Shown: piece by piece, positions 35,426-44,945 of the stretch
Layout of the letters: each line of letters starts with the position of its first letter
Position numbering within the stretch: position 1 is the first letter of the stretch
Translations under genes and position numbers: made by a program
The notes under the pieces: generated by a model
The model's input: the letters and a program-made list of their open reading frames with translations, nothing else
What the model was told of the DNA's origin: nothing
The model's database searches: none
Origin: CAWCDJ01 sp963836015
GTDB lineage: Bacteria > Acidobacteriota > Terriglobia > Bryobacterales > Bryobacteraceae
Reading direction: 5' to 3'
NCBI GenBank assembly: GCA_963836015.1
Contig: CAWIIF010000015.1
Span: 1,364,001 to 1,428,000, forward strand
DNA length: 64,000 nt

Positions 35426-36672
35426 ATGCCTCCGCCTTTCGGTTGGCGTTCCGCCCACTCCGGCAGTGCACCGGAAGGCGAGTCGCGCCGCGCATCGATA
35501 ACTTCGGCCGGAGCTGTCGCTGCCAACAGTCCGGAATACAAACGCCGGTAAGAACCAAGCATCCGGTCCTCCGTATAGCGCCTCTCGAACAGCGCGCGGG
35601 CGCCGGCCCCGAGGCGGGTCATCATTGCCGGATCGCCCGCCATCCGCACAATCGCATCGCACAGTGAGCGTGCGTCGGCGGGAGGCACAAGGAGGGCGAT
35701 ATCCGCCTGGGAGGCCAGTTCCCGATGGCTGCCGATGCTGGTCGCGATGATTGGCTTGCCGGCGGACATGGCTTCGAGCAGCGCGATCGAAAGGCCTTCG
35801 CGCAAGCTCGGCAGGGCAACCAGATCGCAGGCGGCCAGCAAATCGCCGATATCGTCGCGGAATCCGAGGAATGTCACCCGGGCGGAAATGCCCCGAGTCC
35901 GGGCAAGCTGCTCCAGGGGTGCCCGCACCGGACCATCTCCGGCAACCACCAGACGCACCTTCCGCAGATCGGGGGGAAGTGCCGCCAGCGCTTCGATCAA
36001 ATAGTCCAGGCCCTTGTCGCCCGCCAATCTCGACATTGTCAGGATCAGCAGGTCGTCATCCGGCACGCCCATGCGGCGGCGGGACTCGGCAGGCGCGATT
36101 TCCGGATTACGTTCAGGCGCTGCGATGCCGTTCGGTATCGCCGTGATCCGGCCGGCGTCGCAGATCCGCAGTGCGAGCGCCCAATCGCGGTGGAACTCGC
36201 TAACCGAAACAAGGCGATCGCACCACGGCGCGGCTATCCGCTCGAGAGTGGAATAAAACCAGCGGACGTAACCCGGACTCTGTTCGTGAAATGCAAACCC
36301 GTGGACCGTATGGACGATCGTGGGCACCCCCGCAAGGCGCGCCGCGAGCCTTCCGATGAAGCCTGCTTTTGAAGTGTGGGTGTGCACAATGCGGTAGCGC
36401 TGTTGCCGCAGAAAACGGTTCAGCCGGATGAGGCCGGCCAGGTCCCAGAGCGGACGGATCTCCCGCCGGATGACGTCCAGGTCGACCACCCCCAGACCCT
36501 GTTCCCGAATGGAACGCTGGAAGACCGGATCGGTGGCCAATACATCCACCTCCCAGCCCTCCGCCTGGGCGGTCTTCCCCAGGCCGAGGATGATACGGCC
36601 GGCCCCGCCGAAGCGCGAGTCGCCTACCACGTGAAGAAGCCTCACCGAATCGGTTGACCTAGGTTTCGACAT
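35422..36672 (-). CDS. Glycosyltransferase family 4
   Basis: 416 residues from the ATG at 36672 (TTG at 36687 is in frame but weaker); GAGG lies nine bases upstream of the ATG. The GT-B fold is clear: HVVGDSRFGGAGRIILGL and HTHTSKAGFIGRLAARLAGVP in the N-terminal half, LTMSRLAGDKGLDYLIEAL and the C-terminal donor-binding ALPSLREGLSIALLEAMSAGKP, with Glu residues in the EX7E-like motif. It adds one sugar of the repeat unit at the inner face of the membrane. Donor and linkage are unknown. Confidence 0.9.
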   Translation of the reverse strand: MSKPRSTDSVRLLHVVGDSRFGGAGRIILGLGKTAQAEGWEVDVLATDPVFQRSIREQGLGVVDLDVIRREIRPLWDLAGLIRLNRFLRQQRYRIVHTHTSKAGFIGRLAARLAGVPTIVHTVHGFAFHEQSPGYVRWFYSTLERIAAPWCDRLVSVSEFHRDWALALRICDAGRITAIPNGIAAPERNPEIAPAESRRRMGVPDDDLLILTMSRLAGDKGLDYLIEALAALPPDLRKVRLVVAGDGPVRAPLEQLARTRGISARVTFLGFRDDIGDLLAACDLVALPSLREGLSIALLEAMSAGKPIIATSIGSHRELASQADIALLVPPADARSLCDAIVRMAGDPAMMTRLGAGARALFERRYTEDRMLGSYRRLYSGLLAATAPAEVIDARRDSPSGALPEWAERQPKGGGI

Positions 36673-37921
36673 GAAGCGGTACCTCAACCTCGCGGCGAGC
36701 CGGCGGCGCCGGGCGCAGCGAGAGACAGTAACTCGATGCGATCAGCGCGAAGATGACCCACCAGTGTCTTTGATAGAAGGCTTCGATTCCCATTGCCAGG
36801 CCGAACATGGCGGTATGGGCCGCCAGCAGCGCCAGAGCGACCGGCTTTTCCCTTTCGGGCGCGGACCGGTAAGCGAGCCACGAGACGGCGAAGAACCATC
36901 CGATGAATCCCAGCAGCGCGGCCAGCCCCACGATGCCGAAATCTGCCAGGAACCACATGGCAGTGTTGTGCGCGACTTCCCCGTTCGAGAGCCGGAAACT
37001 GCCGAGTCCTCCACCCAGAAACGGGTACCGCGCGAACGAATCGAGCGCCGCATGGATCAGGTCGAACCGCTGCTGGACCTGCTGCGGCCGGCTGGCCATC
37101 TGCTCGAAAATGCCCACGAAGCGGTGGCCCAGAAACAGCGCGAGCAGCGGCGCGCCGAGCACCAGGGGCAGCACCAGGCGGATGACCACCCGGATCCGCA
37201 CAAGGCACAGGACCAGCAGCGTCAGCCCGAGGGCCGTCCATGCCGAGCGCGAGAAGGTGAACAGAATGCCCAGGAGCAGCGTTACTCGCGATCCCCAAAG
37301 CACGGCGCGTCCGAACAGCGGCGCCGGGCCCCACGATGAGGCCTCGCAGATTACCAGCGCCGCGACCAGCAGTCCTCCGTAGGCGTTCGGATCCAGCAGC
37401 ATCCCGGACAGGCGCAGCCCTCCGTAGCGGGCGAACGGCGAGTTCACCCCGAAGAAATACCCGGCCAGGTACGAACCTACCGCCAGAATGTTTTCGAATA
37501 CGACGCCCAGGGTAAAGAAGCGGAGGAGGCGCCGCAGATCCGCCCACTCCGCCACAGCCGTCGTAATTGCGGCATAGCAGAGGAAGGGGAGAAGTAAACC
37601 CAGGTCCTTGTTCAGAAACTCGTAGCGGGTAAGCGTACCGAACCGGAGCGCCGCCACCAGCGAACCGGTCACGAAGGTCAAAACGATTCCGAGGTGCCAG
37701 ATTGTCCATGCGGGTTTGCGATATTGCAGCCGGCCCGCCGACAGCAGCAGCACCAGCACCAGGAGACAGTCCGCCGGCGCGAAATTCATGCCCTGGCCGA
37801 CCTCGAACTGATAGGGAAGCAGTACGACGTAGGCGACCAGCAGAGTTCCCAGCACGTCCGCGCGGCGCCGGAACGCCTCGGCGCGCGGCCAGGGGCCCGG
37901 GTATGTGAGGGAGTTCGTCAT
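36659..37921 (-). CDS. O-antigen ligase/polymerase family membrane protein
   Basis: 420 residues with about ten to twelve transmembrane helices. The start at 37921 overlaps the flippase stop (ATGA at 37918-37921); a 254-residue upstream extension is out of character and overlaps the flippase gene. A large periplasmic loop with PFLGGGLGSFRLSNGEVAHNTAMWFLADFG carries the His motif seen in Wzy_C/WaaL proteins. It polymerises the repeat unit or ligates the polymer to an acceptor. In a Wzx/Wzc-type operon, polymerase is the more likely role. Confidence 0.85.
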   Translation of the reverse strand: MTNSLTYPGPWPRAEAFRRRADVLGTLLVAYVVLLPYQFEVGQGMNFAPADCLLVLVLLLSAGRLQYRKPAWTIWHLGIVLTFVTGSLVAALRFGTLTRYEFLNKDLGLLLPFLCYAAITTAVAEWADLRRLLRFFTLGVVFENILAVGSYLAGYFFGVNSPFARYGGLRLSGMLLDPNAYGGLLVAALVICEASSWGPAPLFGRAVLWGSRVTLLLGILFTFSRSAWTALGLTLLVLCLVRIRVVIRLVLPLVLGAPLLALFLGHRFVGIFEQMASRPQQVQQRFDLIHAALDSFARYPFLGGGLGSFRLSNGEVAHNTAMWFLADFGIVGLAALLGFIGWFFAVSWLAYRSAPEREKPVALALLAAHTAMFGLAMGIEAFYQRHWWVIFALIASSYCLSLRPAPPARREVEVPLHVET

Positions 37922-39294
37922 ACGCCGGTCTCCCAGTTGTCCGTACATACCGGAGGCGCCGGAAGGTCTTCCGCGCGTTTCGCCGGAGCCAGAATCAGGA
38001 CCCCCAGGATTGCGGCGGCCAGCACCAGTTGTACGGAAGCCGCGACAATCATCGCCATCGCGCCGCCCGCCAAGCCCAGCCTGGGAATCCAGAAGGCGCA
38101 GGCGAGAGCATTGGCTCCGGCCATCGCCGCGTACAGCGGCACCTGAATCCGGAAGCATCGGGCGGAGGTGACACCGCTCGTGAACACCGACGCGACGCAC
38201 TGAATCGCGGTAGCCGTCATCAGCAGCGTGAACACGCCGGAGCGGGCCGCGTATTCCGGGCTGTAGAAAATGGTGAGCAGCCGTCCGCCGCCGGCATACG
38301 CCATCGTCAATCCCGCCAGTCCCAGCACGCATCCGACTCCCAGCAGTTTCCCGAGCAGCGTGCGAAACTCGGCCTGCCGTCCCGCGGCATACAGACGGGA
38401 CAGCCGTGGAATGGCGCAATGCCCGAGGGAGTCGCTTACTAGCGTCACCGCCACGGTGGCGTAGGCCATCGCCGAGTAAATGCCAAGCTGGCGATCGTCC
38501 ATCCGGGCATGAATGAAGTAGCGCGGCATGTTGAGGTTGATGGCGGCGATGGTGGTCACGATGCCGAGAGGCAGGGCCAGGCGCACCAGCGTCCACTGCC
38601 GCCGCGGCCGATGGGGCTGCCGCGGGAGCGTTGCGAAGATCCGGCCGCGACGAACGTCGAACAGGAGGAGAACCGTCAGCCACACCACCACCAGGCCCGC
38701 GCAGCCCCAGAAAACGTCACGGGTGAAGTACAAACCGGCGCTCAATGCGGCCAGCGACAGGACTCCGCGGATCATCAGGGAGCGCCCGGTTTGATCCAGC
38801 CGGTCCTTCAGTTGAAAGAGCCCGTAGTGGATATCGCTCAGTGTCTCGATCCCCTTGGCCAAGCCCAAGGTCAGAATCACCATGAGAGTGCGCCGGCCAT
38901 AATTTCCGAAGCATGCCACGACCACGATCACCGCCAGCCCCGCCAGCGTCATGACCGCGCGGAGCCGGAAATACTCGCCGAAACAGTAGAACTGCCGGGC
39001 GTCGGTAGCCTGTACGGTCCTCAGATGGAGATTGGTGAACATCAGGATCGGGGTCGCGATTGCGAGTCCCAGCGAGAACTGCCCGACCATCAGGGTGCTT
39101 CCCATTTTGGCGAGCGCTACGATCATGCCCCACTGGCACCCGGCGAACACGACGTTGCCGGCCAGCACCCATGCGAAATTCGAGCGCAGCGACAGGCCCG
39201 GCGCGGTCTCTATGATCCGCGCGTCCGGCGAGGGAGTTCGAACTTCCGGCTCCCTGCCGGCCAGGATGCCCGGATTGGATTCGATCCCGCTCAC
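37918..39294 (-). CDS. Wzx-like oligosaccharide flippase
   Basis: 458 residues, starting at GTG 39294, which overlaps the Wzc stop (GTGA at 39291-39294). Twelve or more transmembrane helices are present, with FAWVLAGNVVFAGCQWGMIVALAKMG at the start of the first helices split by a short loop. This is the pattern of the MATE-like polysaccharide transporter family (MOP superfamily). It flips the lipid-linked repeat unit across the inner membrane. The N-terminal 35 residues are polar and not conserved. Confidence 0.87.
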   Translation of the reverse strand: MSGIESNPGILAGREPEVRTPSPDARIIETAPGLSLRSNFAWVLAGNVVFAGCQWGMIVALAKMGSTLMVGQFSLGLAIATPILMFTNLHLRTVQATDARQFYCFGEYFRLRAVMTLAGLAVIVVVACFGNYGRRTLMVILTLGLAKGIETLSDIHYGLFQLKDRLDQTGRSLMIRGVLSLAALSAGLYFTRDVFWGCAGLVVVWLTVLLLFDVRRGRIFATLPRQPHRPRRQWTLVRLALPLGIVTTIAAINLNMPRYFIHARMDDRQLGIYSAMAYATVAVTLVSDSLGHCAIPRLSRLYAAGRQAEFRTLLGKLLGVGCVLGLAGLTMAYAGGGRLLTIFYSPEYAARSGVFTLLMTATAIQCVASVFTSGVTSARCFRIQVPLYAAMAGANALACAFWIPRLGLAGGAMAMIVAASVQLVLAAAILGVLILAPAKRAEDLPAPPVCTDNWETGV

Positions 39295-40982
39295 CGGGCG
39301 TCCTGTCGTGCCAAGCCGCTCTGGTAGGCGTATGCGTACCCGTCGCTATAGGCCGGGTTCCATCGGTTGAGGATCACCCCCAGCACCGGAATCCCGTCCA
39401 GACGGAGCCGGCGCAGCGCCGCTTGCGCCGTCTGCCGGTCGGTGTAATCCGCCCTGACCACCAGCAGCAGTTGGTCGGCGCACCGCGCCATGATCCTGGC
39501 GTCGGCGAACTCCAGACAAGGGGGCGCATCGATCAGGACGTAATCGAACTCCTGCCGGAATCGCGGCAGCAGCCGTTCCAAACGCCCGGAGTAGAGCAGG
39601 CTGAAGACGTTGTCCGGGGACGCGCCGCTCGGCAGCAGGTAGAGATGGGGAACCGCGGTCTTCCGGACCAGGGCCTCGACCGGCAGCTCCTCGATTGCGT
39701 TCTTCTCGCCCAAAACGTCGCTCAAGCCCCAACTGTTGGCCTGATCGAACACCCTGTGCAGTCGAGGCCGCCGCATGTCGCCGTCGATCAGCAGCACGCG
39801 GTTGCTGATTTCAGCAAGGGCGATCCCCAGATTGCTGACCACCGTGGTCTTGCCTTCCATGGGCTGGGAACTGGTGATCACGAAGAGGCTCTGATGCTCG
39901 ACCTCCGTGCCGGCGGAGAGTATCGAAGCCAGCGTAGCGCGAAAGGCCTCGGAGACGCCGGAAAAGCGCTGCTCCAGCGCCGCCCGCTCTACCGGCGGAG
40001 ACGAGCCCGAACCACGGTCCGGCGATCTCGGGATAGCTCCCAATTCCGGAACCGTCAGATACATGCCGGCGTCACCGGGGGCGCGCAGCGCGGAATTGGT
40101 CTGCTCCCGCAACAATACGGATCCGAGAGCCAGGAGAAGTCCGCCGAAGGTCCCGATCGCGAGGTTGAGCGGCACGTTTGGCTTGTAGGGGCGCGATGCT
40201 GCCTGTGCGGGACTAATGAGCCGTATGTTCGGCTGAGGGATCGATGAGGCCACGGCGGCTTCGTCGACCCGCTGCGCCATGCTCTCGTAGAAGCGGCGGT
40301 TGGCATCGACCTCGCTTCGAAGGATGCCCGATGCCGTCCGGCCTGCGGCCAGCCGCGCCTCCGATTGAGTCAGCTTGCTCCGGATCACCTGCAATTGGGC
40401 GTTCAGCGCATCGAAGGTTTGGCGTGCCGCCTGCAGCCGCGCCTGTGTGGTCTGTTCAATAAAGGTCCCGGCTACCGCGTTGGCCAGGTCCGCGGCAAGT
40501 TGGGGCTCGCGGGCCTCGGCGGTGATTCGCAGGATGCGGCTGCCGCGAGCGATATTCACCTGGAGGTGCTTTCTGACCGCGGCCGCGGCTTTCTCGGGGC
40601 TGCCCTGAAAGTCCGGATACCTGTCGAGATGCAGTCTGCCGGCGGCCTGCCCGATCAGCGCGTCTTCCTGCAGGAGCTCGGCCTGCGTCTGCAGATACGT
40701 GCCATCCGCGTCGGCGCCTAAGCCTGGATAGATTTCGCGAAAGTTCAGGAAGTTCTCATTGACTCCCTGCAGCTCCAGCGACGCCTGGGACCGGTACCAG
40801 CGCGGCTGAAACAGGCTCAGCAGAATCGCCGCAAGGATCCCGAGGCCGGTGATGCCGGCCACGAGCTTCCTGCGGCGGAAGAGCGTTTGCGCGCATTGGG
40901 CAGCGGTCCATTCCTGCGGCGGGGCGGGGAACGGCGATTCGGGCGTCTGGCTTCGGGTCCCTGGGGACAGATGATTACTCAC
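39291..40982 (-). CDS. Polysaccharide co-polymerase with BY-kinase domain (Wzc type)
   Basis: 563 residues from GTG at 40982, with GAGGAG eight bases upstream. Order of domains: Wzz domain between two transmembrane helices (about 38-60 and 275-295), then a BY-kinase. The kinase has Walker A ITSSQPMEGKTT, Walker A' LLIDGDMRRPRLH and Walker B YVLIDAPP. The C-terminal tyrosine cluster AYSDGYAYAYQSG is the expected autophosphorylation tail. The Wzz and kinase parts are fused, as in Gram-negative Wzc. It sets chain length and drives export together with an outer-membrane partner that is absent from this window. Confidence 0.9.
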   Translation of the reverse strand: MSNHLSPGTRSQTPESPFPAPPQEWTAAQCAQTLFRRRKLVAGITGLGILAAILLSLFQPRWYRSQASLELQGVNENFLNFREIYPGLGADADGTYLQTQAELLQEDALIGQAAGRLHLDRYPDFQGSPEKAAAAVRKHLQVNIARGSRILRITAEAREPQLAADLANAVAGTFIEQTTQARLQAARQTFDALNAQLQVIRSKLTQSEARLAAGRTASGILRSEVDANRRFYESMAQRVDEAAVASSIPQPNIRLISPAQAASRPYKPNVPLNLAIGTFGGLLLALGSVLLREQTNSALRAPGDAGMYLTVPELGAIPRSPDRGSGSSPPVERAALEQRFSGVSEAFRATLASILSAGTEVEHQSLFVITSSQPMEGKTTVVSNLGIALAEISNRVLLIDGDMRRPRLHRVFDQANSWGLSDVLGEKNAIEELPVEALVRKTAVPHLYLLPSGASPDNVFSLLYSGRLERLLPRFRQEFDYVLIDAPPCLEFADARIMARCADQLLLVVRADYTDRQTAQAALRRLRLDGIPVLGVILNRWNPAYSDGYAYAYQSGLARQDAR

Positions 40983-41061
40983 GATGGAGTCTCCTCGATA
41001 CCTGGCGGGTCTGTTTGGCCCTGTACTAGGTCGGCCGGCCCTCCGCCGTTACGCTTGCCGT

Positions 41062-41655
41062 TCAGGAAACCAGGTCGAATGCCTGTTCCGCTCTGACAAG
41101 GCCGCGATCGACCTCGAGCAATACCGATCTTTGCAGCAGCGTGATCGATAGAACCAGGCGCGGCCGCTGCCTGGAACCCACCACGACTCCCTCGATGCCC
41201 GTTAAGGCCCCCTGGTTGATTCGCACTTTCTGGCCGGCCTGAAGATACGGAAACGGCTCGAGAGGCAGCCTAGACTCAATGGCTTTCATAAGGGAGGCGA
41301 TTTCGGAGTCGCACAAAGGGATCGGCGTGTTTCCCGCGCCGAGAATTTGCGTGACCCCGGGTGTAGTCAGCACAGGCAGCCGTTTGAGAGGGTGGAGGCG
41401 GCAGAAAACGTAACCCGGGAACAAAGGCAGCTCCGATTCCATGTAACGCGCCGCGTACTGGCGCCGTTTCTTGTACAGAGGGACTAATGTTTGATAGCCT
41501 TTGCCCGCGAGTGTTCTGGCGACGGCCTTGTCGTAGCGCGGTTTTACGGCGAGAGCAAACCATTGGAGCGGGCCCGCTTGTGTGAATTGGTGCGCCGTGC
41601 CGGCGCCTGACTCCGGGCAGACTGAAAGGTCATTCGGATTCTCGTAACTGAGCAT
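41062..41655 (-). CDS. NusG-like antitermination factor (UpxY/RfaH group)
   Basis: 197 residues from the ATG at 41655; GTG at 41685 is an alternative. The NGN domain begins with LQWFALAVKPRYDKAVARTLAGKGYQT in two parts and includes LPLFPGYVFCRLHP. The C-terminal KOW domain reads QKVRINQGALTGIEGVVVG. Specialised NusG paralogues of this group load onto RNA polymerase to read through long polysaccharide operons, which fits its place as the first gene of the 17-kb minus-strand operon. No ops-like element could be identified upstream. Confidence 0.88.
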   Translation of the reverse strand: MLSYENPNDLSVCPESGAGTAHQFTQAGPLQWFALAVKPRYDKAVARTLAGKGYQTLVPLYKKRRQYAARYMESELPLFPGYVFCRLHPLKRLPVLTTPGVTQILGAGNTPIPLCDSEIASLMKAIESRLPLEPFPYLQAGQKVRINQGALTGIEGVVVGSRQRPRLVLSITLLQRSVLLEVDRGLVRAEQAFDLVS

Positions 41656-41759
41656 AGCTACCGCTTTCTCAAGTGCAACGGCCACTCAAGCATTTACTGC
41701 GTGCAATGCGTTTCCACGGGCTCGGTGTGAAGGTCGGACCTCTGTAGCCCCACCCGGCC

Positions 41760-42677
41760 TTACATCAATAAGGACTTCGGGGATGGAAGGGGTGCTCCAT
41801 TTTTTGGGGTGACGACAGCCGCAAAACTACCGCGGCTCACAAGGTGCCGCCGAGAGTTATCTATGAGATACAGATGCCACGCGGACAAATTCAGTGCGCG
41901 CGGGCGTGCTCCGGGGCCGTTCGAAGATACGGCGCCGGAATGCTCCGCGCTGGCCTTCGCGGCCGGTCGAACCGGTGCGCTGTCCCCGACGCCCCTCTCG
42001 ATCTCTCCGACCTGGTAGGCCGTATAGCGGATCTCGAGCTCGCTCGTCCCGAGCCACATTCCCGAGCTTGTGGACCGTACATGGCTCGGCAGCCACAGTC
42101 CCGAAATCTCGGTGAACTCCTGAGTAATCCGCGGGGCTCCGACCCACATCGATACGCTGGCCGCGGTTGAACCATCCAGGCGGACGACACCGAAGCTGCC
42201 CGCATCCACCCATACGGTTCCCTCGATCAAGTACTTACTCTTGTGTCTCGGCTTCAACCCGATCACGTAGCAGGGCCGTCCTTTGACCCTCTCGGTGCCT
42301 CGCAGGCGGGTCCGGTAGTTTTCGGGGCCGATCTCGTGCTCCGTATTCTTTGAGGGCTGGCTCTGCTCAGCTTCGGAATCGAGGATCCGGTCGACGATCG
42401 CGGTGAGCCTCTGCGACCCCGCCCGCGCCAGCACCGTAAATTGCTTGCCCACGCTTGGCCGGTACGTCATTCGCACGGAGACTGTCGCCTCCTTGTCGTA
42501 TCGCCGGTTGCGAAGCCTGTATTCTCGAAGGCCGGAGTACGGAATCGAAAGTCGCGCGGTTGCCGTGTCAGCAACTCTCGCCAGGATTTCGTCGCCCGAT
42601 ACCGGGCCGCTCCCGAACGCGGAAGCGATCAGACCCCATGCTGCCAGCGCGATCATGATGCATCGACCTTGATTCAT
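41760..42677 (-). CDS. Exported LolA/outer-membrane lipoprotein-sorting-like protein
   Basis: 305 residues from the ATG at 42677; ATG at 42656 is an alternative and the TTG at 42686 is unlikely. A signal peptide precedes SGDEILARVADTATARL, followed by strand-rich blocks including RVKGRPCYVIGLKPRHKS and WVDAGSFGVVRLDGSTA, characteristic of the incomplete beta-barrel of LolA/MucB-like proteins. These bind lipids or lipid anchors in the periplasm. The C-terminal 60 residues are low-complexity. It is separated from the NusG-like gene by about 100 bases and could belong to a different transcript. Confidence 0.7.
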   Translation of the reverse strand: MNQGRCIMIALAAWGLIASAFGSGPVSGDEILARVADTATARLSIPYSGLREYRLRNRRYDKEATVSVRMTYRPSVGKQFTVLARAGSQRLTAIVDRILDSEAEQSQPSKNTEHEIGPENYRTRLRGTERVKGRPCYVIGLKPRHKSKYLIEGTVWVDAGSFGVVRLDGSTAASVSMWVGAPRITQEFTEISGLWLPSHVRSTSSGMWLGTSELEIRYTAYQVGEIERGVGDSAPVRPAAKASAEHSGAVSSNGPGARPRALNLSAWHLYLIDNSRRHLVSRGSFAAVVTPKNGAPLPSPKSLLM

Positions 42678-42794
42678 GAGAAGCAAGCGCTGCTATCGCT
42701 CCGCACCGCAGACGCCGGCCGCTCCGCCGATCGAGCGGCCGGCGCCCGTTTCGATGAAGAGAGAGAGAACGACGAGCAGCAGCCTCGCCGGCTC

Positions 42795-43598
42795 CTAGGC
42801 CTTCTTGGTGGTAGGCTCCGTTCCGGGAGTGCGCTCCACTTCGACCTGCTGGCGGCGCACTTTGTCGCGGAACGTTTTCACGCGATCGGTCCCCTCCCTC
42901 TGGATGACCACTTCTTCAGTGATGTGGACCGACTTGGTGATCACCGGTTCCTCGGCGGTCTCGGTGACTTCGATGGTCTTATCCGTCCAGTCGATATTCC
43001 GCGTATAGTTCGGGTCTGTGGCGGCGCGGCGGAGGACGCGGGCGTGCTCCTCATGCAAGGTCACCTGCGTTTCGACGGGCATTTCCGTGACGAAGCGGCG
43101 GATGCGCGTGGTGCCCTCCTGAATCATGCGCTTTCCGACGTTGATCTGCTCTTCCGCCAGGGCCAGGACCTCCTCGCCGGAGAGGCCGCCGCCCGCGGTC
43201 ATGGTCGCAGGCCGTTCCGGCGCCGCGGCCGGCTTCGGGGTGGAGGTGGCTGAGATCAAGCCCTCCTGCATCGCGCGCTTGTGTACGTCGACGGCGTTCT
43301 GAGAATTCAGAATCGCGGTTGCCTTGGCCACTTCCGTTTCCGGAACGCGGACCGTAAGCACGACTCCTCCATTCTCGACCGAGCGGCCGTATAGGGTCGC
43401 TTCATACGGCTGGATGTCGCGGCCGAAGAGACGGTGCCAGAGCCCCGATTCACGGAGCTTGTCTCCGGCGAGCGAGAGGGTCTTGTTGCTGATCATGCTG
43501 ATCTCGCTGGGCGCAAATCCCGCGGCCTCCAGGTTGCGCCTGGCCGTTTCGGCATGTTCCGCGGTGTCGTAGAGTGTGACGATTTTTTCGTAGTTCAT
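42795..43598 (-). CDS. DUF2382 (YsnF/AvaK-like) stress protein
   Basis: 267 residues from the ATG at 43598, chosen because AGGAG lies five bases upstream; a longer frame to 43748 is unsupported. The N-terminal 60 residues (KIVTLYDTAEHAETARRNLEAAGF) form a general-stress type alpha/beta module. The C-terminal DUF2382 domain is clear in IQEGTTRIRRFVTEMPVETQVTL, EVTETAEEPVITKSVHITEEVVI and KTFRDKVRRQQVEVER. Such proteins are induced by stress in several bacteria; the biochemical role is unknown. It lies behind the DUF937-OmpA gene. Confidence 0.85.
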   Translation of the reverse strand: MNYEKIVTLYDTAEHAETARRNLEAAGFAPSEISMISNKTLSLAGDKLRESGLWHRLFGRDIQPYEATLYGRSVENGGVVLTVRVPETEVAKATAILNSQNAVDVHKRAMQEGLISATSTPKPAAAPERPATMTAGGGLSGEEVLALAEEQINVGKRMIQEGTTRIRRFVTEMPVETQVTLHEEHARVLRRAATDPNYTRNIDWTDKTIEVTETAEEPVITKSVHITEEVVIQREGTDRVKTFRDKVRRQQVEVERTPGTEPTTKKA

Positions 43599-43639
43599 CG
43601 CTTCTCCTTTGCTCCGTCTAACTGATTGTCCGAGTGTGT

Positions 43640-44812
43640 TTACTTCTGCGTGACTCGCAGCGCCACCCGCCGGTTCTGCGCCCGGCCTTCTTCGGTGGCG
43701 TTGGTGGCCGCGGGACGCTGCGCGCCGTACGCACCGGCCGTCAGGCAATCTTGCGGCACCCCTCGATTCACCAGGGCCACCACCACTGCGTTGGCGCGGT
43801 CCCGTGCAAGCTCCATGTTGGATGCGCCGCTGCCCACGTTGTCGGTAAATCCAGCGACCTCCAGGTGGACATTCGGATAGGCCGCCAGAATCGCGGCGAT
43901 GTTATTGATCTGCTCCTGCGATGCGGGCCGCAGCGTTGCCGAACCGGTGTCGAACAGCAGTCGGTCGAAGTTGAACCAGGTCGAGTTGTCCACGCGCGCA
44001 TTTGGGTTTTGGACGAATGCCAGAAGGTTCGCTTCCACGCCGTTCGGGGGGATGTTCAGGTTCGTCCGGTTCGGCAGAGTGCGCTCCGCGAAGGTCCCTG
44101 ACGGAACGGCGCGGTTAGCGGTTCCGGTGGGAACGGGCGTCACCTGCGCGACGGGGGCACGGCGTCCATGGCCCAGAAGCCAGATCAGCCCCAATCCCAG
44201 CGCGGCAAGCGCCAGGGCCGGAAGCCAGTTCGAGTGTCTTTCCCTCGTCACGGCTTGCGCCACGACCGGTGAAACCCTGGAGGCCTCCGCGGCAGGCCAG
44301 AACATGTCCCTCAACCCGGCTGGGAGGTAGTTCCGGATCGTGCCGGCCTCACGCTGCAGCATGCTTCCGAGTTCGCTCATGCTGAGGTGGCCGTCGCGCA
44401 CGCGTTTGCCAATGAAGCTCACAACCAGCGGCGCGAGAGTCGCCATCAGAGTGGATGCGATTCCGGTACCCAAGCCGGTATCCCGGCCGATCTCATTGAC
44501 GACCGCGCCTTCCCGGGATCCGAAGAGGCTTCCCATCAACCGCTTCCCACTCGCCACGAGGGATGAGTTTGGGTCGGAGACTCCGCTCGCGATGTCACCC
44601 CACCAGGTTTCTCCCGGCGGCGCTGAATCCAGTAGCTTGCGGAGTGTTTCAGGGTCGGCGGCTTTGGTAGCGAGGCCGCCCAGCAAAGCGGCGATGGACG
44701 ATTCCATCCCCCGCGACACCGATTGTTCCGGTTGACCAAGCGAGCCGGCGATTGCACCGACAGCGCGCTTGTCCAGCATCTCTTTTAACGAAGAGAATAG
44801 CGAATCCGCCAT
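43640..44812 (-). CDS. DUF937 and OmpA-like domain protein
   Basis: 390 residues. The first 160 residues match DUF937 (MESSIAALLGGLATKAADPE, SLFGSREGAVVNEIGRDTGL). A single transmembrane helix follows (NWLPALALAALGLGLIWLLG, about residues 191-210), then a Pro/Thr linker. The C-terminal OmpA-like peptidoglycan-binding domain has FDTGSATLRPASQEQINNIAAIL, HLEVAGFTDNVGSGASNMELA and ATEEGRAQNRRVALRV. It probably tethers a cytoplasmic DUF937 module to the cell wall. The gene is upstream of the DUF2382 gene on the same strand with a 41-base gap. Confidence 0.88.
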   Translation of the reverse strand: MADSLFSSLKEMLDKRAVGAIAGSLGQPEQSVSRGMESSIAALLGGLATKAADPETLRKLLDSAPPGETWWGDIASGVSDPNSSLVASGKRLMGSLFGSREGAVVNEIGRDTGLGTGIASTLMATLAPLVVSFIGKRVRDGHLSMSELGSMLQREAGTIRNYLPAGLRDMFWPAAEASRVSPVVAQAVTRERHSNWLPALALAALGLGLIWLLGHGRRAPVAQVTPVPTGTANRAVPSGTFAERTLPNRTNLNIPPNGVEANLLAFVQNPNARVDNSTWFNFDRLLFDTGSATLRPASQEQINNIAAILAAYPNVHLEVAGFTDNVGSGASNMELARDRANAVVVALVNRGVPQDCLTAGAYGAQRPAATNATEEGRAQNRRVALRVTQK

Positions 44813-44945
44813 AAATCCCTCCTCATCTGGTCCCGAAGCTTTGCGAGGTTCGCCTCTGCACTACGTTAGGAGAGATGGGGTGTAGACTACCGGGTTGCAA
44901 TTTAGGGGGTGTATTTCACGGTCGCGGGCGTCCGATCCCGATTGA

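Noticed and set aside
37922..38683. 254-residue N-terminal extension of the O-antigen ligase frame
   Set aside because: It overlaps the flippase gene in another frame and is Arg/Gly/Ala-rich. The ATG at 37921 with its ATGA overlap is a far better start.
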